This document shows, one piece after another, positions 23,885 to 33,984 of a stretch of DNA of 64,000 nucleotides (position 1 is its first letter; each line of letters starts with the position of its first letter). The notes beneath the pieces are model-generated. The model was given only the letters and a program-made list of their open reading frames with translations. It searched no databases and was not told the DNA's origin. The DNA comes from Isoetes taiwanensis (Eukaryota; Streptophyta; Lycopodiopsida; Isoetales; Isoetaceae). The position numbers were made by a program, and so were the translations under genes. The stretch lies in contig JAJEKV010000005.1 of NCBI GenBank assembly GCA_021234155.1, positions 14,295,257 through 14,359,256 of the forward strand, written 5' to 3'.

Positions 23885-24158
23885 CATGCATACATCCCAA
23901 CAAAAACGTAGATTAGGAGTATATGCATAAAGATAGATAGATAGTATTTTAACGTCACGCCACTAGGCAGCATCCAACTGGACATGTGACCACACACCAC
24001 ACTACATTGCTTGGTTGGGCCCTGCCCCCAACCACTTTACATTGCGTCTGTGGGTTTTGACACCCAACAGTTCAGAGTGCGATTCTGGGCGGTCTCGAAC
24101 TCGAGACCTATAGTTGCTAGACCTAGTGTGTTACCACTAGAAAAGGGCCTCGAATAAC
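23885..24158 (-). mobile_element. tRNA-derived SINE candidate
   Basis: On the minus strand a box A-like tagtggtaacac (24138-24127) is followed about 35 bases on by a box B-like gagttcgagaccg (24102-24090), the spacing of an RNA polymerase III tRNA-type promoter. The 3' side ends in (TATC)n near 23933-23944. Imperfect direct repeats, ccctaatagacactc at about 23869 and ccctaatagacattc at about 24159, flank the unit and could be a target-site duplication. It is not an intact tRNA: no cloverleaf can be drawn. Confidence 0.55.
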
Positions 24159-24574
24159 CCCTAATAGACATTCATATGATTTGTACAGGCCTTCTGTTTG
24201 AATCCCGTCGCGGTCTAAGCAAACGTTGTTTTCGTAGTAAAAATAGAACCTTCTGATAAGCTAATACCAACAAATAACTATCAGCTCTTATGAGTTGGAT
24301 TTAGTTTAGTGGCAATTGCTGGGAGAAGAAAATGGTTAATCCATCAGAGACCAAATGGGCCATGAGATGCATACACAACACCGATTTGTGTTACTTCTAT
24401 CCCTTAAAATGAAGATCATGAATTAAATGGCTCAAGAATGAAGAATCAATGCAAGCATAACACTATATTAACATTGCTTGGCCTGCATTGAATGTCTAGA
24501 ACTATTGAATTATTCCAGGAATAAGGGACATCTTAAGAAATTTTCCTTTTAATTAATCTGATTAGCTTGCTTTT

Positions 24575-25143
24575 CTTCTAAGTAACTTGTCCCCATTTTT
24601 GGGTTGCTTGAAGGGCAATCCTGGGGATGGGGAGTGGAAATGGAATGTATGCCAAATATTCAATAGTGATGATGGATATCTTAGGAGAGCAATGTTTTGA
24701 AGGCCAAGATCAAGTTTAGAGCTAAGAGAAACTAAAAGGTCGTGTTCACCACTTTCTTTCCATTTGCATTGACATTTGCAGTGACAGTCGACTAGGGCTC
24801 TAGCCTTTGCACTTAGAAGGTCGCACCCTCCTTACAAGCAGAAGGGCAAATACAATTATCATCTCGTTGATTTTCGAAAGCACTCGAATCTTCTAAGAAT
24901 ATCGATTTCTTTTATACAAGTAGTACTCTTTATCCGAATACGAGTTTTCCTACATTTTATAACAAGACATTTGTGTGGCACAATAGTAAATCATTTCAAC
25001 CTAAAATTATTTCCATTGCAAATTGATGGACCACCCTGCCTTACGATAATCTATATTGTCTGTTCTGATCTAGATTTGCAATAAGGAGCCACTCTCCGGT
25101 CGATCCTGTAAATTGGATGACAATTATTCACGGGTTTGTTATT
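24575..25143. repeat. Duplicated block B, copy 1
   Basis: This matches 28945-29519 over about 570 bp with scattered differences, starting near cttttcttcta and ending at cacgggtttgttatt, where the copia-like LTR begins. It contains no gene I recognise. Its duplicate lies after the partial NERD1-like copy, so A and B blocks were duplicated together. Confidence 0.8.
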
Positions 25144-25319
25144 TATTAAAACACAACGACATGAAGGAACAGAAAAGAACTTGAGTGCAGAAAGTTAGGT
25201 TTTCTTTGATGATTTGAGACATACATCCCAGATTCCGAGATGCACCGCTCCAGACTTAGCAATTCTGGATTATGCCATCTGGCAAGGTATATTTTGTATG
25301 ACTTATCCATTATCAACAT
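25137..25319 (-). repeat. Copia 3' LTR candidate, about 180 bp
   Basis: On the minus strand a purine tract TTTGAGGGGGAA (about 25331-25320) is followed by TGTTGATAATGG, a typical copia 3' LTR start. The other end is placed near 25137 because duplicated block B loses identity there. No matching 5' LTR is found at the other end, which is truncated at about 27745. Confidence 0.55.
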
Positions 25320-25581
25320 TCCCCCTCAAAATATACCTTCTATCACAATCTTATCAGAGTTCTGACTAAACAGAATCAATTCACAAGAATTTAAACAAAA
25401 CAGACATCCTCATCTAATTTTTAATTTTCATATGAATGAAATATGTAAGCTAACTAAAAACTCAAAATAACTTCAGCCAACAGATTGGAGATATTCTCCA
25501 ATCAAATCTGGATGTCTTCGGAGCTGCAACACTTCTTCAGTATTCATCTGACTCCCAGCCAAACTGACTACTTAAGATCGT

Positions 25582-26690
25582 TTATTGCATTCCTTCAACA
25601 TTCCTTACAAAAGGCTTCATGTCAGTTCGCAAATGTTGAACAACAATACGCCCTTCAATTACCTTTTCCCTGGTGAAATGAAATTGGACTTCAATATGCT
25701 TCAACTTAGTGAAATTCGTAGGATTCTTCACAAGAGAAATGGCAGCAGAATTTTCATTGCAGATCATTGTAGCCTGTTGTTGTGGCGCATATATTTCAGC
25801 AAGCAGCCGCCTTAACCAAATGCATTCCTTTGCAGCACAACACAGTGCCATATACTCCAATTCGCATGAGGAAGTTGCAGTGGACTTTTGTTTTCTACTG
25901 CACCAGTCTATCTCACCCCCTTGCAGGATAAAACAATAACCAGTTTTAGACTTATCTCCTGCATAGTCTGCGTTAGCAAAGCCTTGGAGCACAAGTGGAT
26001 GAGAAACTTTATGATAGTAACAGATGCCCATATTGGGAGTGCTTTGCAAGTATCGAAGAAGTCTCTTAAGAGCCAACCAGTGTTGACCAGCGGGATTGTC
26101 CAAATATTGGCTCAATGTGATTGTGGCCTGTGCAATATCGGTTCTAGTACAAACCATGTAGTGCATCAGCTTACCAACAAGGCTTCTAAAAGACAAGCCA
26201 TCTAAATCTTCAGCACAATGAGGAGCAGCGGATAATGGCAGAGTATAGGTGGCAGGAGTGACAACTCCTTTGCTATGTTCCATGTGACAGGCATGCAGCA
26301 AGTTAGAAATGGACTTCCCTTGATGAATTTTGATGGATTTAGTTTGGGGATCTTTGATCACTTGAATCCCAAGAAAGTAATGTAAGGGACCCAAATATGT
26401 CATTCTAAACCTTTGGGTTAAAGCCGCTTTAGTTTCTCGCATCATGATAGGACTATTGCTGGCAAGAATAAGATCGTCCACATACAACACAATAAGAATA
26501 AGAGAATCTGTGTACCTCTTACTGTAGATGTTCCAATCTGCTTGACTCTTGGTAAAGCCCCTCACAAGCAGAAAGAGAATTTGTGAACCGTGATGGTACC
26601 ACTTTGGTGATCGCCTCAATCTGCATAAAGCTTTCTTAAGTTTGTAGACATGATCTTCTTTCCCAGGAACAACAAAGCCAGGGGCTTGTT
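25582..26690 (-). pseudogene. Ty1/copia reverse transcriptase (C-terminal half) and RNase H
   Basis: An open frame of 345 codons (26619-25582) begins inside the RT. YVDDLILASN, the copia catalytic box, lies at residues 46-55. TYLGPLHYFLGIQV and SLVGKLMHYMVCTRTDIA follow. RNase H shows NADYAGDKSKTGYCF and KQKSTATSSCELEYMAL. Upstream, out of frame at about 26690-26620, PGFVVPGKEDHVYKLKKAL is readable, so one frameshift near 26620 cuts the RT. The N-terminal RT and the integrase core are missing. It is a dead internal fragment. Confidence 0.92.
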
Positions 26691-26710
26691 TAACACTAGA
26701 GTTGCCCCGA

Positions 26711-26744
26711 GGACCATTTCTGGTCCATGGACCAGAAATGGTCC
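26711..26744. repeat. 34-bp perfect palindrome
   Basis: GGACCATTTCTGGTCC, then AT, then GGACCAGAAATGGTCC: 16-base arms around a two-base centre that is itself palindromic. It sits at the edge of a roughly 260-bp segment (about 26700-26960) that replaces the missing integrase and N-terminal RT of the copia remnant. Confidence 0.9.
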
Positions 26745-26959
26745 ACCATACCCCCTGCCACTTAAATCAACATATCTCACAAGAGAAATTTTAATTTTAA
26801 AATATACCACCACTATTTGAGTCTTCACTTGATTCTTAACGACTTGTGAGAATTTCATGACCACTGGATTCACCTTTAGATTGGTATGATTGTTCAAACT
26901 TTGGAGAATTTGGCAGTTTTTACAGCACTCTAGAACTGCATTCTTCAATTTTCTAGCAT

Positions 26960-27745
26960 AAGAGTATCTAAACCTTGCTAAACCTGTGTTTTCCTATTGA
27001 TGCCATTTTAGCTTTTCCCCACACATCCATATGAACAATCTCGAGATGTTTTTCTGCTCTATGCACTTTGCTTTTAGGAAACCGTCTCCTGTGCATTTTT
27101 CCAAGCATGCACCCTTCACACAATTTACCTGGAGGCTCAATCTTGGGCAATCCATTGACCAACTTATGCTTATACATCTCTTTCATCAACAGAAAGTTCG
27201 GGTGTCCCAATCTCTCGTGCCACAGCTGACTCTTTTCTAGTGTGCAGGCACTCAATGCTACCTTTTGAGACCAACTCAATCTGTATAAGTCCCCATCTCG
27301 ATCTCCAACAGCAAGCACGATGCCGGTTCTGTCCTTTATCAAACATTTTCCATATCCAAAATTCAACAACAATCTGGCATCATTCAACTTAGATATGGAC
27401 AATAGATTTGCTTCCAATTCTGGTACATGCAGAGTCCTTTTGAGTTGAATTTCTCCACATGGCATGTCAAGTCTGACAATTCCAACACCCCATGTCAAGT
27501 CTGACAATTCCAACACCCGTTACGTCCAAAGTTCCTTTCCCAATCTTCACTCTGCTCTGCTCAACAACGTGATAATCAACAAACAATTCACGCTTAGGAG
27601 TCATGTGATCCATAGCTCCAGAGTCTAAGTACCTCGGAGCGTGTAAATACCTCAGACGGCCTCGCTTTTTTTTGCACATGTCAAGTTTAGACTGAATGGT
27701 GGCGTTTGTATGGTCACTCTCTTTTCTATGCGAAAGTGCTAAGTA
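26960..27745 (-). pseudogene. Copia protease and GAG-pre-integrase region
   Basis: The minus strand encodes RYLDSGAMDHMTPKRELF (the DSGA protease active site, near 27640-27590), then a retropepsin body with VPELEANLLSISKLNDA, then the GAG-pre-integrase zinc domain: LWHERLGHPNFLLM and LCEGCMLGKMHRRRF (His2Cys2) with MDVWGKA at the start of the integrase core. A perfect 28-bp tandem duplication (27463-27490 and 27491-27518) splits the protease frame. The element stops at about 27745, where it is fused to duplicated NERD1-like sequence. Confidence 0.88.
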
Positions 27746-27749
27746 TCAG

Positions 27750-28835
27750 CTTATTGGTGCAAAACCAAAGAAGGTATATAGTATGAACAATTAATTTCTG
27801 TAAGTTTAATCTGCAGTCTTATCAGGAATCTGACAGGATAGGAATTTGCAGAAATGGGCACATTATTCAATGATAACAAATCACACAGTAGCACTAGGGT
27901 TGCCGAATGTTGTTGTTGCACATTTGAAAGAAGGGATTGAAGTCGCATCTAACTACTGTATGCATCGTATGTAAGGTATCCATCCCATTGGTTTTGATCT
28001 AAGCTTCAAGAACATGTTAAATATTGCACATAGGTAATGTCTGGAAAATTTTATTTGCAATAACTATTATTCCCATGACTTGTGTGGGCTAAGGAACTAG
28101 CTAGCATTATGGATTCCTTATTTATTATATGCATAGGCTCACTGTTTAGAAAATTTTCAAATCTTTCTTTTTCCGCAATGAGCTATTTCAATTCTTCTAG
28201 CTTAATTCTAATTCAAAAACTATTTTACAAACTGCTTCAGGCAGAGGGTTGCATGCATATCAATGGAGATGGAGTATTGGACCATGTCCGTAGTGCATGC
28301 AATTTATCTTATAATTCTCTATCCCTTGATTTATAATCGTTTTTGTATAGGGAATAAAAAAGAAATGAATGTTCTATCATGGATGCAAAGCAAAGACCGT
28401 TCTTATGTAGATTTTGTTCTCGTGATGTGCATTTTAGAGCAATAATTTATGGCACTAGCAATCTGATTTTGACAAGAGATAGGAAGAAATGAAGCATGAG
28501 TAAAAGCTTCTAGCACGCCCGTCATAGATGTTGATGTTTAAATACCTTCACACCACGACCAGCCCAACAAAATGTCTATGCTTTACATGTCCGGGGTTCG
28601 CTCTCGCTTCTATTTCTTGATAAAGAGATGTATTTGTTTCCAATGGGTTGCGTGTTGTTGGTGGAAATGGGGTCGGGAGACCATAGTTCCGGATGGAATG
28701 ATGGATGCAATCAAGCCATCTTTGGGCCATTGCTTCATCGGGCGTATTCCTCTGCGTGAACAGCTCTTCAACGGTTCCATTTGCAGGCATTCTGCTTTCA
28801 TTCAATGCCTTTTATCAGGGTGACTTCTCTTCACG
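27750..28835 (+). pseudogene. Partial duplicate of the NERD1-like gene (four exon pieces)
   Basis: This corresponds to 20802-21930. It starts inside the exon encoding GAKPKQ, then has the exon KWAHYSMITNHTVALGLPN (about 27850-27990), the exon with HINGDGVLDHV (about 28233-28289) and the exon starting VGGNG and ending FYQGDFSSRA (about 28655-28835), with the introns between them, so it arose by DNA duplication, not from mRNA. It lacks the 5-base duplication present at about 21915 in the longer copy. It has its own lesions, for example a changed stretch near 27940-27975 and a frame change in VGGNG. It cannot make a protein by itself. Confidence 0.88.
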
Positions 28836-28944
28836 TGCCACGTATGACTTTTTGGGCATCCTAGGACCAGAGGGCTTTTTACATTAATCAGTAAACCAGC
28901 CACAGTAATCTGTAAACCAACTTTTACTGGTCTAGACTAGTGTT

Positions 28945-29519
28945 TTTCTTCTAATTAACTTGTCCCCATTTTTGGGTTGCTTGAAGGGCAAATCCTGGGG
29001 ATGGGGGAGTGGAAATGGAATATATGCCGAATATTCAATAGTGATGGTGGATATCTTAGGAGGGCAATGTTTTGAAGGCCAAGATCAAGTTTAGAGCTAA
29101 GAGAAACTAAAAGGTCGTGTTCACCACTTTCTTTCCATTTGCATTGACAGTTTGTAGTGAAAGTCGAGTCGGGCTCTAGCCTTTGCACTTAGAAGGTCGC
29201 GCCCTCCTTACAAGCAGAAGGGCAAATACAATTATCATCTCATTGATTTTCGAAGGCACTCGAATCTTCTAAGAATATCGATATCTTTTATACGAGTAGT
29301 ACCCTTTATCCAAATTCGAGTTTTCCTACATTTTCTAACAAGACATTTATATGGCACAGCAGTAAATCATTTCAACCTAAAATTATTTCCATTGCAAATT
29401 GATGGACCACCCTACCTTACGATAATCTATATTGTCTGTAATAAGGAGTTTGGCAATAAGGAGTCACTCTCTGGTCGATTCTGTAAATTGGATGAAAATT
29501 ATTCACGGGTTTGTTATTA
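28945..29519. repeat. Duplicated block B, copy 2
   Basis: This matches 24575-25143, including the end point cacgggtttgttatt. It follows the partial NERD1-like copy after about 110 bp of unshared sequence, as if a larger segment was duplicated and then lost its middle (the part equivalent to about 21.93-24.57 kb). Confidence 0.8.
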
Positions 29520-30304
29520 TCATCTATTTCTGTGTCATTCTGCAACAAATGCAGCATATTAAACTTGCCATCTTATTCTAAAACAACTTTTCTTTCAAGG
29601 AATCTATTCTTATCTAACAACATCCTACACAGTACATCTTCTGGAGAATCTTTTATGAACAACCCCTTCTATTTTCTGGACTTTGTCATACTCAAGCTAG
29701 TTGTTACCTTCTTTGGGTTGTTTTCTAATAGATTTTGGGATGTCTGATGTTGTTGGCATAAATGCAGATTAGACAGCTTTAAAATCTGATAATGGAAGGT
29801 TTACTAGCAACATTTTCGTAATATGTATGTCATGTTCAAGTTATCCATCGTGCATGTCATTTCTGCCCTGCCCTATAATACTTTGGAATTGGATTGCCTT
29901 GTGTGTATGACATCATAATCAATAAGACATTGCAGTTCAATAGCAAAAAATATTGCCTAATAGAAGCGTTGGGCCAAGTAGGCTCCTATAGAACAATTCG
30001 TCACCAAGAATGTTAATTGTGCATATTGCAAGGTTTTCAAATTCATTTCTACAATCGTCTCTCCCCACTCACGAGGGAAACCCCTTTTGTGTCTGCACCT
30101 TGTTTTATTAGAGCTCTTGATTGCTTAAAAACTAATCTATAGTAGATGGGTAGACAGTCTAGGAAAAAGAATAGAATAGAATAGAATAGATAGGGAAGCC
30201 TGGAAATATGTTCCTTGGTAAGTCATACACAACATCTAAATGTGATATGCACTAAAAATGTAGGAGCATGTCCAGAATTGGTGGAGATAAAACTTCCGAT
30301 CAGT
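29520..30304. other. Non-coding stretch before the PPR gene end
   Basis: No gene is recognised. It holds an AGAAT pentanucleotide microsatellite of about five units at 30167-30192. The part next to 30305 would be the 3' flank of the minus-strand PPR gene. Confidence 0.4.
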
Positions 30305-32224
30305 TCATGCTTCAAAATTAAATGCAGCATGCACATTTGATAGGATGAGATATCCTCCAGCATTTTGTTGATTCTGTTCAATAACAAAGTTGGAAATGCG
30401 CTTTGCTCGTTTTATGTCACCATAAATGCTTGATGCACTAAACAAGGCTGACCAAACTATGGGGTTATCCATGATTGGTGTTCTAGGAAGCATTGCCTCT
30501 GCCTCGTCCAGTTTGCCTGTACGACACAGAAGGTCAATCATGCATCCATAGTGCTCTGGAGTCTGCACAACACCATAATCTTTCCTCATGGAAAAGAAAT
30601 ATTTATATCCCTCACTCACAAAACCAGCACGACTGCATGCAGAAAGGATGCTAACAAATGTAATGTTATCTGGCTGTACTCCTTCCAATAGCATTTCAGT
30701 AAACAAATTAGCAGTTTCCCTGGCACATCCATGTTGAGCATATGCAGCAACAACAGAATTCCAAGATACTAAATCTCGTCTGCATATTTTGTCAAATACC
30801 ATATGTACATCTTCGAGAGAACCACATTTGCCATACATTAAAATAAGAGCATTGGACATGGGAAGCTCAAGTAGCAACCCTCTATCAATAGCTTCTACAT
30901 GTATCCTCCTACCCAAAACTAAGTTAACTAGATTGCTACATGCATCTGTGAGGCTGATAAAACTCACCATATCTGGCTTTAGGTTACTTATTTCCATCAG
31001 ATGGAACATTTCAATAGCCTCCCTTTGATGCCCATTTTGGGCATACACTGTAATCATGCAATTCCATGACACTAAATCTGGCGCAGCAAGCTTATGAAAT
31101 ATCATACAGGCATCCTCCATAGCTCCACATTTTGTGTACATGTCAATAATGGCATTGCTGAAGACAATATCATTATGAGGTACTTTATTAAGGCTGCATG
31201 AATGAATCAGCTTGCCATCTGCCAGGCCTCCAAGGGTGGAACATGCACTCACTACATTGATGAATGATATGGTATCTAAGGGCATCCGCGTAGAATGCAA
31301 TTCTTTAAATAATTGGAGGGCCTCTTCGCCGTGTTCATACTTAGCATATGCTCCAAGCATACAAGTCCATGAGATCACATTCCACTCCACCATTGTGTCA
31401 AATGCCACATATGCTTCTTTCAGGCTTCCACATTTAACATATGTATTAACAAGGGCATTCCTCACTGTAACATCACCTTCAAATGGAGTGCCCAACAGCA
31501 ATGCATGGAAAAATTTAACCAATGCATGAGTTTCTGACATGCATACTGCATCTAGAATTGCAATAAATGTTATCTTATTTTGCTTTACTCCTTCAAAATT
31601 CATTTCTTGAAATAGACTTAAGGCTCTCTGCACATCTCCATTCTCTGCGCAAGCACCAATCATTGAAGTCCATGAGACCACATTCCTGGTAGGCATTCTG
31701 TCAAACATGGAGGTGGCAGCCTTCAAAGTGTGACACTTCCTGTACATATTAATAATTACAGTTCCCACAATCAGATCAGCCTCAAGCCTACTTTCAACAA
31801 CATGTGCATGAATTAACTTACCCTGTGGTAAAGCATCTCTATTAGTGCATGCTACTAGTGTACTGATAAGTGTGACTTTGTCTATAAGTATATTGGCCAA
31901 ACACATTTGTGCCAGCAGATGAAGTGCCACATGACAATCTCCTGATTGAGCATAAGCCCCAACCATCCTGTTCCATGATCTCACGCTTACATTGGGAATT
32001 GCCTCCAACATTTGTGTAGCAGAGACTATATCATGACATTTGAGGTACATTTCAATAAGATCATTTCCAAGGTATTTGAATTCCTCCTGTTCATATTTCA
32101 TGGTGTATGCATGGGCTAGCTTGCCTTCAGATGAAGTCCTCGACTCGACACAACGCCTTATCAGATTACCTAGCGAATCACGGCTGGTGTTCAGAATTTG
32201 GAAATTGCTACAAGTAAACCTCAT
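30305..32224 (-). CDS. PLS-class pentatricopeptide repeat protein (E-type, shortened)
   Basis: This is an intact intronless frame of 639 codons. After a short leader come tandem PPR motifs of the PLS pattern almost to the end, for example NVVSWTSMIGACAENGDVQR, NVISWTCMLGAYAKYEHGEE, DLVSWNCMITVYAQNGH and DLVSWNSVVAAYAQHGCARE, alternating with GKLIHAHVVE-type L motifs. The C-terminus (residues about 550-635) is an E-like domain: YGCMIDLLCRTGKLDEAEAM, IVWSALFSASSIYGD, GYLILSNVHAA. It stops just after SNVHAA, where family members usually run on into the rest of E/E+ and often DYW. Such proteins bind organellar RNA base by base and, with E or DYW domains, direct C-to-U editing. With no DYW it would need a partner deaminase, or acts in another RNA step. 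The start at 32224 is the first Met of the frame. No targeting peptide is obvious. Confidence 0.93.
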   Translation of the reverse strand: MRFTCSNFQILNTSRDSLGNLIRRCVESRTSSEGKLAHAYTMKYEQEEFKYLGNDLIEMYLKCHDIVSATQMLEAIPNVSVRSWNRMVGAYAQSGDCHVALHLLAQMCLANILIDKVTLISTLVACTNRDALPQGKLIHAHVVESRLEADLIVGTVIINMYRKCHTLKAATSMFDRMPTRNVVSWTSMIGACAENGDVQRALSLFQEMNFEGVKQNKITFIAILDAVCMSETHALVKFFHALLLGTPFEGDVTVRNALVNTYVKCGSLKEAYVAFDTMVEWNVISWTCMLGAYAKYEHGEEALQLFKELHSTRMPLDTISFINVVSACSTLGGLADGKLIHSCSLNKVPHNDIVFSNAIIDMYTKCGAMEDACMIFHKLAAPDLVSWNCMITVYAQNGHQREAIEMFHLMEISNLKPDMVSFISLTDACSNLVNLVLGRRIHVEAIDRGLLLELPMSNALILMYGKCGSLEDVHMVFDKICRRDLVSWNSVVAAYAQHGCARETANLFTEMLLEGVQPDNITFVSILSACSRAGFVSEGYKYFFSMRKDYGVVQTPEHYGCMIDLLCRTGKLDEAEAMLPRTPIMDNPIVWSALFSASSIYGDIKRAKRISNFVIEQNQQNAGGYLILSNVHAAFNFEA

Positions 32225-33049
32225 TCTTCCTTTTAAGGATCTTCCGACCCATCTTACAAGAAACTTCGAAACTCCCCAAAGACATCATTTGACATCGTTC
32301 TGATCAACCAGTGAAAGCAAAACAGAAGAAATTTCTTACACGTATGGGCCTCATGACTAACAATTTCTGAGCAATATGATTCCATGCTTTTCTTAGTGAA
32401 AGAATCAGCTCTCACCAGTACATCAAAATGAAATTGGATTGTCATTACTTCTTGGGGCAATTGCGACAAATCCCACTAAGCGCCTATTTCGTTCGATAGG
32501 TAAGACTGAAAACATTGGGCAAGTTTGAGATTTTAAACAATGTGCTCTATAGTCTATACTTACTCATCAGGTCTATACAAGGTGCTAATTGAGGGCATAT
32601 TATAAGGATGCTAGTTTGGCCATGTCTAGCATTGGCATGGATAAAACAAAAGCTTTATAGGTAACAAAAAGTAGGATCAATTTGCCACACTAGCATAACC
32701 AATGAGAACTTTGAATTGTTTTTCTTTTTTATTGTCCACCTAAACATGAGACCCAAATATATGCATATTAAGCTCAATATTGTGTAAGACGAAAAAAACT
32801 CACTTCGAAAAAGTAGTGGATGATTAAGTTAATCAAGCCAACATATCTTGTTTTAGTAGTTGCAAACGTTGGACATATTTGATTTCAATTGCTCCCATTT
32901 GATAAAATTGATATATCTTTCCCCACGGTCTAATGTGGTTGTTGTAATTCTAAGATGATGTGTACTTTTACGGATAGATGCAATGTTTCACACCTCTTTA
33001 TGGGCAAATATGCTACTAGGTATCCCCCGTGGGCTATGAACCAATTTAG
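32225..33049. other. Upstream region of the PLS PPR gene
   Basis: No gene is recognised. It would include the PPR 5' UTR and promoter. The sequence is AT-rich without clear repeats. Confidence 0.4.
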
Positions 33050-33750
33050 GATTATTCTTTTTCTTTTTTGTAATATACTATCTTAACCATCTGTAAGACA
33101 TTGGCATCCCAAAGCTTATTGGAAAAGCATGCATCTAGGTCTTACTTCAAGCAAGTATGTTGTTATCCACGTGTACAAACCCATGTTCCTACACATTTCA
33201 TATGGAGAGCCAACTTGTGCGTTTCTCCTCCTAGCCAACTTTAAGATGTCGTGGACACAGACATTGTGTATGTAAGGTTTGTAACTCAAGTGCCCCCCAT
33301 GTTCACCATCTTTTGACAATAGAGTATGTGGTGTTCTATTCTAGTACATTGAAGAGGGAGGAATGCCATTTCTCGCAAAAGAATAGGATATGGGACTGCA
33401 AACTTAACTTTGAAAACTTGAGTCAAGAGGGTTTTTGAATATGCTCTAAGTTACAAGACCCCCACTTCCACAATTTATAAGAGAACCGCTCAAGCAACCC
33501 AAAACAAGTGTGATTTGACCCTTATATATGAAGCGAGGTGCTCATTGTTGCTTAAAAAAAGATACTAATGGAACCTTTATCTAGGCCATGTTGATCCACA
33601 TACTAGTATCTAGACGGAAACTGCTGAGGGCATCTAGATGTTGTTGTATATTGCTAGAGGTCTAAGTTAAAATGCCCACATCATTTGTATAATAATGTGA
33701 TTTGCGAGTCATGCTTCTTCACCTCCATGCGGGCAACCCAAACCTCAAGC
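33050..33750 (-). mobile_element. LINE remnant, copy A (strongly decayed)
   Basis: Sequence at 33080-33260 (plus strand tcccaaagctta, gaaaagcatgcatctaggt) matches the LINE bodies at 34570-34680 and 45795-45840. Sequence at 33620-33710 matches the RT catalytic region of copy B (35275-35355), with the YVDD codons decayed to read YTND-like. It is on the minus strand with no open frame of any length. It was recognised only by comparison with copy B. Confidence 0.6.
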
Positions 33751-33984
33751 TCACTCCATTTTTTTAAGAGCCAAATCCTCATTTTGCATTAGGCCAAGTG
33801 CAACGATGCCTATTTCCTAGATTGATGAAATAAAATTTATTAATGTTTTGAGAATAAAATACTTCGAAAGATTTGTAGCATGACTTGAAACTTAGAATGG
33901 ATATAGGGATGAGGGTTGATTGCTATAACATTGTAGTCACGGGTGTGCATTTTGCACATGGCTTTGCCATTCTAGCCTCTAGAA

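Noticed and set aside
26616-26948. 110-codon minus-strand frame
   Set aside because: Its end is out-of-frame copia RT and the rest is the filler with the palindrome; not a gene.
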